A stretch of 64,000 nt of DNA, from assembly GCF_963674925.1 (NCBI RefSeq), contig NZ_OY771649.1:310001-374000 (forward strand). The letters are read 5' to 3'. This stretch comes from an uncultured Draconibacterium sp. (GTDB taxonomy: Bacteria; Bacteroidota; Bacteroidia; Bacteroidales; Prolixibacteraceae). Under the pieces are notes generated by a model, which was not told where the DNA came from, made no database searches, and saw nothing but the letters and a program-made list of their open reading frames with translations. Positions 57,224 to 64,000 of this stretch are shown here, one piece after another (positions within the stretch are counted from its first letter, which is position 1; the number at the start of each line of letters is the position of its first letter). The position numbers were made by a program, and so were the translations under genes.

Positions 57224-57612
57224 TGGGTGTATGTGCTTTCTTCTTTTAAATATGTAAATGATTGAGGAGGAAATAATCCAAATTCTTCTTTGATACAGAG
57301 CTGTTTTTTGTAACGTTTTACTTTTTTTACCTCAAGTGCATAACCTTCTGATTTACCTTTGAAATAATCGAAGAAATAATCTTTTGAAATACCAGAAAAT
57401 TCATTCGTTTCAGCCCACAACTCATTCAAGGCTTTTTTATGAATAGACTTAATCTCAAATTCGCCTACAACTTTACTTATCGGTGCGGATGCGTATATTA
57501 CAACCTTATTTACCCTTGAATTCTTAAATATTGAACGTCTAAATTCAAATTTTTTTGTTCCATTAAAAATTCTTTCAACAAACACTGGTTTAATCGATAA
57601 TATAATTTTCAT
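57115..57612 (-). CDS. ASCH/PUA-like domain protein running into intron 4
   Basis: Starts at ATG 57612; the longer frame begins at a TTG. Residues 1-120 match the ASCH-type PUA-like fold (KIILSIKPVFVERIFNGTKKFEFRRSIFK, given in part by position; VVIYASAPISKVVGEFEI). It is probably an RNA- or modified nucleic acid-binding domain. The native C terminus is lost: after STYTQ the frame enters the antisense strand of intron 4, which adds about 36 foreign residues before a stop. Without the intron the frame would read on into the attC. It overlaps the upstream gene by 23 bases. Confidence 0.7.
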   Translation of the reverse strand: MKIILSIKPVFVERIFNGTKKFEFRRSIFKNSRVNKVVIYASAPISKVVGEFEIKSIHKKALNELWAETNEFSGISKDYFFDYFKGKSEGYALEVKKVKRYKKQLCIKEEFGLFPPQSFTYLKEESTYTQSSSPPRQQTLAGRGSHTTVRTGLVYGGSLSHRKQR

Positions 57613-58645
57613 TTGTTTCTGACCCTTTAATAATAATTTCAAACTTTTCCTTACTTATCTCTTCAAATCCCCTTGGCGCACTATTAACATCTGAAATTAC
57701 TCCAAGTTCAATTAATTTCGCCAAATTTAATCTTTTGGGGAAGGTGTAAATGTATAGAAAATTCACAATAAAAGGAGAAATCCATTTGCCGTATGGAGAT
57801 TTATATCTCCAATGTTTTCTTAATTCACTGTCATCAAAGACACTCCTTTTTCTGCATAATTCAACGAACTTATCCTCTGAAGGGATTTCATTATGAACAC
57901 TCTCAACTAATCCAATTGTCGTTATGACACTTTTATGATATCCTCCTGTCCTATAAAATAAAATTAAATCCCCTTTAGATACACTTCGGTCATAAGAACG
58001 ACTTACATATACCTTTTGAATTGCGTTTCTATGCGGTTCATTTTCGATGAAATCCTGTGGTGATTCATTATTCAAAACTGAGTCTGGCAGTAGGTCAGTG
58101 TGATATGCAGGATAAATAGGGACTAAGTAAATTTTACTGTCTTTTGAAATATATGGATAAGTTAATTTAGGAGAATCAATGTTTACTTCTTTGGAGAAAT
58201 CACGGACTAAAACTTTTTCTACGCCATTTGGCGTTGTTGACGTTCCCCATTCTTTAAATCCCCAGTCTTCTAACAATTTAATTAACCTAATCTGTTCATC
58301 TCGTTTTTCAAATATGGTTACATAGATTTCATCTACTTGATTGGACAAGGCATTATCAAAAATAATTTTCAAAAATCGCTCACCTAATTTATAACCTGTC
58401 GATGTAACCTTGAAAGTCCCAACTTTTAAACGTTTTTTTGGAGGAAAGACGGGCTCAATTGTAGTATAATGTTCATCCTTATTTTCAATTTTCACATATA
58501 AAAATGCACCTATTTCTTTGTCAGCATAACAGATATATGATATTTCATCAGATTTTTTATTAAACCATTTTTCAAATTCAGCGTAATCTTCTTTAAAAGA
58601 ATTAAAAAATTCATTGTCCAGTTTAATATTGCCAAAAAACTCCTT
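57590..58645 (-). pseudogene. GNAT plus PUA/EVE-like half of a frameshifted PIN-GNAT gene
   Basis: An open frame without its own ATG: the apparent start at 58495 is a GTG inside continuous coding sequence (GAFLYVKIENKDEHYT). It begins with WFNKKSDEISYICYADKEIG, then a GNAT-like acetyltransferase region (RLKVGTFKVTSTGYKLGERF; LIKLLEDWGFKEWGT), and a C-terminal PUA/EVE-like domain (SRSYDRSVSKGDLILFYRTG, ITTIGLVESVHNE). Adding one A to the AAAA run at 58644-58647 fuses it to the PIN domain upstream. PIN-GNAT fusions beside an ASCH protein are known from toxin-like islands. Confidence 0.7.
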
Positions 58646-59109
58646 TTGTACTGTAAAACTTTATAATCTGTCAAACCAGGATTTTCAGCGGTTACCTTTT
58701 CAATATACGAATCAATAGTATATACTTTTTCCGCAACACCTAATGCTAAAGCTTTCTTGTGAATCCCTCTGTCTTCAGTTACAATAATATCAACACGTCC
58801 ATTATAAACCTCCTTAACAATACTTGTATCAATAGTATCATTCTTTGATTTATCATTTGCTCTAATTTTCTTAATATTATCATCATCTATAGATTCGGTT
58901 TTTAAAATATTGTAATTTTCAATCTTTATTTTCATCGTATCTACTACAGAACTATCTTTATGAGTAGATATTTCCTCAACAGATAAAGGATGTACTAATT
59001 TAGTTGCCTTTGTTTTATCAAACCAGTTAAATAGTTTACCTATATCAGCATTTCGAACCTTGCTTGCTTCACGATGTATTATGATGTTGGTGTCTAATAG
59101 AATTCTCAT
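58510..59109 (-). pseudogene. PIN-domain half of a frameshifted PIN-GNAT gene
   Basis: PIN nuclease domain, residues 1-150. First acidic residue in RILLDTNIIIHREAS, later acids in SKNDTIDTSIVKEV and IIVTEDRGIHKKA. PIN domains cleave RNA with a metal-bound acidic cluster. After QYK at about residue 155 the frame leaves the family sequence and gives an unrelated tail to 58510. The +1-frame continues as EFFGNIKLDNEFFNSFKEDY, so a single missing A explains the break. The start overlaps the kinase gene stop by 4 bases. Confidence 0.75.
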
Positions 59110-59639
59110 AGAGTCTGATTTAGTTTTTCAATAACATTCTTGTATTCATTAACTGTAAAAATTAGTAGCTCACAATTTAACTCTTTTGAAATTAGTTTAG
59201 CATAACAAATTTCAAAATTCTGCAATTTCTCTATCGTATTAATTTCATATTTAATACCATCCCTTTTTTCTAACCTTTCTTTTATTACTTCAGGGGAATC
59301 AGTTAAGAGCAACATTAAAATGGGGTTAATACTTTTAAATGTATTTAAAGGAATTTCAATAGGTTGGTTCTTATTGTTTATTAAGCAAAAGTGTCCATCT
59401 AGTAAATAGGTTTTAGTCTCTTCACATTTACTATCAAGAGCAATTATTAGTTTATCTTGAGTTATATTAACGTTGCTAATATTTTTTCTTATTGGGTCTT
59501 TAGTGATTTCTGCCCATTTGATTAATTCACTTGCAACTATATGTTCAACTTCCAGTTCACTTGTAATCTTAGCACAAAATGTTCCTTTTCCAACCCCATG
59601 TACTCCTCCGATAAATACTATTTTTCTTTCACTGCTCAT
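59106..59639 (-). CDS. P-loop kinase-like ATP-binding protein
   Basis: 177 residues. Walker A GGVHGVGKGT at the N terminus, a lid-like region (LLTDSPEVIKERLEKRDG) and DGHFCLI as Walker B-like. It resembles archaeal-type adenylate kinases and AAA_33 kinases. First gene of the cassette next to the recombinase remnant and translationally coupled to the PIN gene, so it is probably part of the same accessory module. Substrate unknown. Confidence 0.75.
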   Translation of the reverse strand: MSSERKIVFIGGVHGVGKGTFCAKITSELEVEHIVASELIKWAEITKDPIRKNISNVNITQDKLIIALDSKCEETKTYLLDGHFCLINNKNQPIEIPLNTFKSINPILMLLLTDSPEVIKERLEKRDGIKYEINTIEKLQNFEICYAKLISKELNCELLIFTVNEYKNVIEKLNQTL

Positions 59640-59673
59640 AGGTTATTTAGTTTGTACGGTCTCACTTGGCATT

Positions 59674-59722
59674 ACACCCAACGTATGTATAAGTGTATGG
59701 TACACATATATCTTATTAGGTG
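59674..59722 (-). other. Outer core of the first cassette and candidate attI
   Basis: ACACCCAAC at 59674-59682 complements the core at intron 4. Between it and the recombinase stop lies ACGTATGTATAAGTGTATGG and following, a short region with repeated TATGTA/GTATGG units and no arm complementarity. This fits an attI site placed at the 3' side of the integrase, as described for reverse-oriented integrons such as that of Treponema denticola. Confidence 0.45.
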
Positions 59723-59989
59723 TTACTGGTGTAACTTATTGTTATTGTTTGTTTTATCATTAAAAATGCGGTCTGGCCGACTTTTTATTTTGTGCAGAGC
59801 ATTTTGGCTAACATGAGTGTATATCTCTGTCGTTTTTGTCGATTCATGTCCTAACAAATTTTGAATATATCTCATATCGACACCTTGTTTCAGTAAATGA
59901 GTGGCAAACGAATGTCGTAACATATGAATGGTATATGGTTTTGTAATATTACTTTGTTTTGGTGTATTCTCAAACACCTTATTCGGAGC
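59723..59989 (-). pseudogene. intI: Truncated tyrosine recombinase (integron integrase-like)
   Basis: Only about 88 C-terminal residues remain, with a stop just upstream of APNKVFENTPK. Present are the HxLRH box (IHMLRHSFATHLL), the LLGHESTKTTEIYTHVS motif with His and the nucleophilic Tyr. The N-terminal core-binding domain, the first catalytic Arg and the integron-specific insert are missing, so it is inactive. Orientation is the same as the cassettes and its 3' end faces them. A XerC/D-like or transposon recombinase cannot be excluded from the fragment alone; context favours IntI. Confidence 0.65.
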
Positions 59990-60177
59990 TTAAAGTTAGC
60001 ATAATAAATAATTAAAACAACATTGGTTTAAATCCCAACCTGCTGATCCGATTTCCGGTAAGGCCCGGAGTAGAACCGGGGCAGAATTGTTTTCGATATA
60101 AAAGTTAAAAAGCGATGTTATAGTTATGCTTGTAAAAAAACATGCTTACGTTTTCACAAAAACCACGCGTCCTTTTT

Positions 60178-60221
60178 TAAAAACCACACTACGTTTTTAT
60201 AAAAACGTAGTGTGGTTTTTA
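60178..60221. repeat. 44-bp perfect palindrome without loop
   Basis: Bases 60178-60199 are the exact reverse complement of 60200-60221 (AACCACACTACGTTTTTA|TAAAAACGTAGTGTGGTT at the centre). A second copy of the AAAAACCACG stretch lies at 60158-60167. It may end transcription in both directions or be an element boundary. The 130 bases between the recombinase remnant and here show no gene. Confidence 0.6.
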
Positions 60222-60244
60222 TATGCTTCCGAAAAGCCCTGTTA

Positions 60245-60415
60245 TCAGGCCTTTTCGTACTTCAGGTTTTTTAGCTGGTTTTTTAGCCCGGCAGAGGGTG
60301 TAAAAATGGTTTGGGCAGCTTTAACCGACTTCGCCGATACCTTATCGGCAGTGTCTTCGCCATTATCCAAAATACTTTTGGCAGGCATTGCACAACAGGA
60401 AGGTTTTGGTTCCAT
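60245..60415 (-). CDS. Possible small protein (56 aa)
   Basis: ATG at 60415, stop TGA at 60245. Starts MEPKPSCCAMPAKSILDNGE and ends GLKNQLKNLKYEKA. Composition and codon use look coding, and the stop is embedded in a terminator-like hairpin (CGAAAAGGCC/GGGCTTTTCG). It lies 143 bases downstream of the histidine kinase on the same strand. It has a Cys pair but no recognised family. The opposite-strand frame (60126-60476) looks less plausible. Confidence 0.4.
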   Translation of the reverse strand: MEPKPSCCAMPAKSILDNGEDTADKVSAKSVKAAQTIFTPSAGLKNQLKNLKYEKA

Positions 60416-60558
60416 AAACGATAAAACTCCGGCCTGTTTGGGCGAAGGCTGTACAAGTACTACTATTTACCGGTAAAGGGATTGTAGTTGTGAGAATGGG
60501 AGAGGCGCCCGATTCTTCTTTGCTGTCAATTCTTTTTCAAGATAATATGTGGGGAATA

Positions 60559-62391
60559 TTAACGCATCTCATTAAGCGCTTCAACTTTTACAACCGGAAG
60601 TTTAAAATAGAACAACGATCCGGCACCTGGTTCGCCGCTGCTTTCAACACCCACTTTGCCCCCCAGCTTTTCGATAATACGTTTTACAATCGATAGCCCA
60701 AGACCATATCCACCGGCTTTATCGGGTTGCAGGCGCGTATGTTTCCTGAATATTTTTATGTGCTGATCTTTCGGAATTCCATCGCCATTATCTTTTACCC
60801 AGTATTTTACCATTCCTTGTCCGCTAAGCTCGCAGCCCACTTTAATATGCGGCGGAACGCCTCCGTATTTCATGGCATTCGATAGCAGGTTTATCCAGAT
60901 TTCTTCTATCCACGGCGCGTAAGCCTGCGCATCAATCCAGCTGTTTTCTATTTCAATTGTAGCCTTATAATCGCTAACAATATCAGTAATCTGTGCCATT
61001 GCAGCAGCATAAACCTGCTCCATCTTAATAGGTGCGGTTTCAACATCTTCGTGCCCGGCAGTGGCCATTTTCAGCAACTCGTTGGTTACGCTTATGGTTT
61101 TAGCCGACGATTCTTTTATTACTGCCGAAAATTCCTTAATCGTATCCATATCACCCTCTTCAATCGCTCCTAAAATAATATCGCTTGATGAAAAGATCAC
61201 GCCTAACGAGTTTTTCAGATCATGCGCCAGCGTATGGGCATAGGCATCCAGGTCGTCGATCAGTTTCTCGTTTCGTCGGTTCTGCTCTTTAAGCTGCTCG
61301 TTCTTTTTGGAAAGCTGATTTTTTGTCCGGCGTATCGACGAAACATCGCTTAAAACCATCAACTTTCCGCTAAGTTTCCCCAGCTGGTCGTATAGTGTTG
61401 AAACCCTGATCTGGTAGTAGTAGGTTTGTTTGTTGTTTTGAAGTTCAAAGTCGGTAAAACTGTCGTCGGCCGATTGAAGGAGCTTAATAATATTCGGAAA
61501 TTTTTCAAGTGAATCAACAATGTTGGAATGAATGGTCGTTTTTGCATCGAGGCTAAACGTTTTTATCAGGGCCGGATTGGCTTCTTCAATAATTCCGTTT
61601 GTGCTGATTACCAAAACACCTTCATTCATGGTGTCCAGCAGTTTTTGGCGGGCAAGCGGAATCAGTTCAAATATTTTATAACGAAATATGCCAAACACAA
61701 TGATCAGACCGGTTAAAACAAACGAAACGGTAGTCCAGTCGAAACCCGGAACCGGATTGATGTTAAAAATGTACATCAGGTTGGCCATTACCGGAATAAG
61801 CGATGCAATGATTAATAAGCGTATTTGTTTTTTGTAAAAACTGGTAAAAGTCGAAATCGAGCTAATCAGGTTAAAAATTCCCCATGCAATTAGCGTAAAA
61901 GTGTAGATATCGAAAATCCAAAACCAAATACCATGTTGGTAATGCAGTATATTGGTACTGCTGTTTAGGGTGTAATTTTTCCATATCAACCCGTGTTTGT
62001 TGTTGGTAAATACCAGAAACAGCGTAATTATCGGAATAACCAGCGTGAAAAGGATATTACGCTTATTTACCAAACGAAATTTCTGACTAAATGCGGTGGT
62101 GAAAAAGAAATACGAAACCGGGATAAACGCGATACCCAGGTATGACAATTGCGAGTAAAACACTTTTTCTTCCAACACGGAAGTCCCAAACTCCAGTGCG
62201 TAACTAAATGCCCAGATAGCAACAAAAATTTCAAGTAAGATAAGGAAGCGCACCTCAGTGGCTTTTCTGAATCTCCATAAAAGAATACATGTTCCGATTG
62301 CAGTAAAAGCGGTTATTAGTTGAATACTGCTGGTACTCGGTATAAAATCAATCATAGTCAGCTCTGTTGCTAGTTGTGCAAATTTATACAA
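60559..62391 (-). CDS. 7TM-sensor histidine kinase with PAS domain
   Basis: 610 residues. Seven hydrophobic segments in residues 15-235 match the histidine kinase N-terminal 7TM region. A PAS domain (about 250-360: LLDTMNEGVLVISTNGIIEE) is followed by a coiled coil, the H-box AHTLAHDLKNSLGVIFSSSD (His about residue 392) and an HATPase with NLLSNAMKYGG, DNGDGIPKD and GYGLGLSIVKRI. It phosphorylates an unknown response regulator; no regulator gene is adjacent. Confidence 0.92.
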   Translation of the reverse strand: MYKFAQLATELTMIDFIPSTSSIQLITAFTAIGTCILLWRFRKATEVRFLILLEIFVAIWAFSYALEFGTSVLEEKVFYSQLSYLGIAFIPVSYFFFTTAFSQKFRLVNKRNILFTLVIPIITLFLVFTNNKHGLIWKNYTLNSSTNILHYQHGIWFWIFDIYTFTLIAWGIFNLISSISTFTSFYKKQIRLLIIASLIPVMANLMYIFNINPVPGFDWTTVSFVLTGLIIVFGIFRYKIFELIPLARQKLLDTMNEGVLVISTNGIIEEANPALIKTFSLDAKTTIHSNIVDSLEKFPNIIKLLQSADDSFTDFELQNNKQTYYYQIRVSTLYDQLGKLSGKLMVLSDVSSIRRTKNQLSKKNEQLKEQNRRNEKLIDDLDAYAHTLAHDLKNSLGVIFSSSDIILGAIEEGDMDTIKEFSAVIKESSAKTISVTNELLKMATAGHEDVETAPIKMEQVYAAAMAQITDIVSDYKATIEIENSWIDAQAYAPWIEEIWINLLSNAMKYGGVPPHIKVGCELSGQGMVKYWVKDNGDGIPKDQHIKIFRKHTRLQPDKAGGYGLGLSIVKRIIEKLGGKVGVESSGEPGAGSLFYFKLPVVKVEALNEMR

Positions 62392-62535
62392 TTCTATAAA
62401 TTATGCAGGCATTTTGGTTCTTTATGCAAACAGAATTGCCTATGAAAAGTTCATAAAAATCCACCAGTCAAAATGTAATTAGTCATTGTTTTATTTCCGC
62501 GGTTTTATTCTCTTTACCGCTTAAATTTTTTTAAG

Positions 62536-64000
62536 ATGATGAAGAAGAGTTTGTTACTGCTATTACTTGGATTAAGTCTGTTTCAGCTTTCGGCTAAAGA
62601 AGGAATGTGGATTCCGGTTCTGCTGGAAAAATACAACCTGGCAGAAATGCAGGAAATGGGTTTTAAACTAACCGCCGACGATATTTACGATGTAAACCAC
62701 TCGAGCATGAAAGATGCAGTGGTTATTTTTGGTGGAGGATGTACCGGAGAACTGATTTCGGATGAAGGATTACTGATAACCAATCATCATTGCGGATACA
62801 GCCAGATTCAGTCGCACAGTACCGTAGAACATGATTATCTTACCAATGGTTTTTGGGCCATGAGCCGCGATGAAGAACTGCCAAACAAACGATTAACGGT
62901 AAGTTTTCTGGAATACATGGAAGATGTTACCGACAAAGTAATGGACGGAACCGAAAATCTGGAAGGCGAAGCAAAGGACAAAAAGATTAACGAAAATACC
63001 GATAGAATTATAAAAGAAGCTAAAAACGACGGGAAATTCACCGCTTCGGTAAAACCGCTTTTTTATGGTAACCAGTATTTCCTGTACGTTTATAAAGTAT
63101 ACAAAGATGTACGTTTGGTAGGTGCACCACCATCGGCCATCGGCAAGTTTGGCGGCGATACCGATAACTGGATGTGGCCGCGGCATACCGGCGATTTTTC
63201 ACTGTTTCGTATTTATGCCGATAAGAACAACGAACCGGCAGAATATTCGCCCGATAATGTGCCTTTTAAACCCAAAAAATCTTTTCCGGTTTCGATGAAA
63301 GGTGTTCAGCCCGGCGATTTTACTATGGTTTTTGGTAACCCGGGTTCTACCATGCAATACTGGCCGCACCAGGCGGTTGATGTTACGATGAATCAGCGCG
63401 ACCCGGACCGTATTATGCTGCGCGATAAAAAACTGGATATTATTGGTGGCGATATGAAATCGGATCCGAAAATTCGTATTCAGTACGCGGCAAAATACCA
63501 GTCGATTAGTAATTCGTGGAAAAAATGGCAGGGCGAAATTAAAGGTTTAAAACGCCTGGATGCCATTAATAAAAAGCTTGCTTACGAAGAAGAATTCAAA
63601 AAATGGGCACAGCAAAACAATACCTGGGAAAATGAGTACAAACCGGTTTTTAATGCTTTTGATGTGCTGTACACCGACTATGCAAAGTATATAAAAGCCT
63701 ACGATTACTACCGCGAAATTGTGATGAGCGGAGTGGAGGTATTTAAACAGGCTCGCACCATCAATGCTATAATCAACAGCATTGAGAATGACCAGAATGA
63801 TCGGGCAGGAAGTATGCGTTCGGCAATGCTTAAAGGGCTTCCCGGCTTTTATAAAGATTTTAATCAACCAACCGACGAGGCTTTGTTTGCCGCACTTATG
63901 CCGGAGTTGATTCATGGCCTCGATGCCTCGTTTTTACCTGCCGAAGTGGTGGAAACAATTAATCAGGTCGGCCACGACAAACTAATTAAAAAAGTCTATC
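62536..64000 (+). CDS. S46 family dipeptidyl-peptidase (partial, 5' part)
   Basis: The open frame runs from ATG 62536 (or 62539) to the window edge, 488 codons of the usual 700 or so. Signal peptide KKSLLLLLLGLSLFQLSA, then MWIPVLLEKYNLAEMQEMG, GGGCTGELISDEGLLITNHH with the catalytic His, CGYSQIQSHSTVEHDYLTNG and the catalytic Asp region GDTDNWMWPRHTGDFS. The Ser is expected downstream. A DPP7/DPP11-type enzyme that removes dipeptides in the periplasm, characteristic of peptide-feeding Bacteroidota. Confidence 0.92.
   Translation, partial: MMKKSLLLLLLGLSLFQLSAKEGMWIPVLLEKYNLAEMQEMGFKLTADDIYDVNHSSMKDAVVIFGGGCTGELISDEGLLITNHHCGYSQIQSHSTVEHDYLTNGFWAMSRDEELPNKRLTVSFLEYMEDVTDKVMDGTENLEGEAKDKKINENTDRIIKEAKNDGKFTASVKPLFYGNQYFLYVYKVYKDVRLVGAPPSAIGKFGGDTDNWMWPRHTGDFSLFRIYADKNNEPAEYSPDNVPFKPKKSFPVSMKGVQPGDFTMVFGNPGSTMQYWPHQAVDVTMNQRDPDRIMLRDKKLDIIGGDMKSDPKIRIQYAAKYQSISNSWKKWQGEIKGLKRLDAINKKLAYEEEFKKWAQQNNTWENEYKPVFNAFDVLYTDYAKYIKAYDYYREIVMSGVEVFKQARTINAIINSIENDQNDRAGSMRSAMLKGLPGFYKDFNQPTDEALFAALMPELIHGLDASFLPAEVVETINQVGHDKLIKKVY

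Noticed and set aside
35161..59722. CRISPR array interpretation of the recurring intergenic sequences
   Set aside because: Sites are 115-205 bp, palindromic, unevenly spaced by genes and variable in sequence; no short regular spacers and no cas genes.
60020..60090. tRNA 3' end fragment as insertion target
   Set aside because: GTTTAAATCCC resembles a T-arm, but no acceptor stem or anticodon arm can be folded around it.
60126..60476. Plus-strand 116-residue open frame
   Set aside because: It runs through the 44-bp palindrome and a terminator hairpin and has low-complexity translation; the opposite strand has a more plausible small frame.

Overview
The window reads as chromosomal DNA of a marine-type Bacteroidota, most likely Bacteroidales/Marinilabiliales (Prolixibacteraceae-like). 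This rests on inference from TANNTTTG promoter boxes, weak Shine-Dalgarno signals, SusC-free glycan-type oxidoreductases with Tat signals, S46 and S41 peptidases, a FISUMP lipoprotein and an IS1182-type element. No rRNA, tRNA or CRISPR was found.

Bases 1-4.4 kb hold a small signalling locus. It has a membrane TPR protein with an anti-sigma-like N terminus, a convergent TPR-CHAT protease-like gene broken by a 2-base frameshift, and three tandem 45-48 residue peptide genes. The peptides have unrelated leaders but an identical 18-residue C-terminal segment starting at a Gly-Gly-Gly motif. Bases 4.4-33.9 kb are ordinary host genes: an RlmL-type methyltransferase, serine acetyltransferase, a nicotinamide riboside salvage pair (pnuC plus kinase), a CtpA-like protease, guaA, a LysM protein, an esterase, a Nudix enzyme, aminopeptidase P, a two-component cluster, a sodium:solute symporter, a GNAT/RimK-like fusion, a prolyl oligopeptidase, a Tat-exported sugar-modifying cluster and glycerate kinase.

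Bases about 35.2-59.99 kb are the unusual part. I read them as a sedentary chromosomal integron. Small, mostly unrecognised genes all lie on the minus strand and are separated by 115-205 bp imperfect palindromes. These begin with YAAC and end with GTTR on the plus strand. In six cassettes the inner and outer core sites are perfect 9-10 base complements of each other across the gene(s), which is the signature of circularising gene cassettes. The array ends at the 3' remnant of a tyrosine recombinase (truncated IntI) that lies in the same orientation as the cassettes.

The array has been invaded by two kinds of element that hit the same points in the attC sites. Three identical ORF-bearing group II introns and one ORF-less relative sit on the plus strand, inserted after GT of the GTT core (the IIC-attC pattern). 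Three IS1182-type elements, with 4-bp ACGG target duplications, sit just outside the other core. Several cassettes are therefore immobilised. A 2668 bp attC-cassette-IS unit is duplicated in tandem. Cassette cargo includes a three-gene unit with a Trp-rich repeat protein and a kinase/PIN-GNAT/ASCH unit, in which the PIN-GNAT gene is frameshifted and the ASCH gene reads into an intron.

Bases 60-64 kb return to host genes: a possible 56-residue protein, a 7TM histidine kinase and the 5' part of an S46 dipeptidyl-peptidase. All functional statements are from reading sequence alone; no database search was possible.
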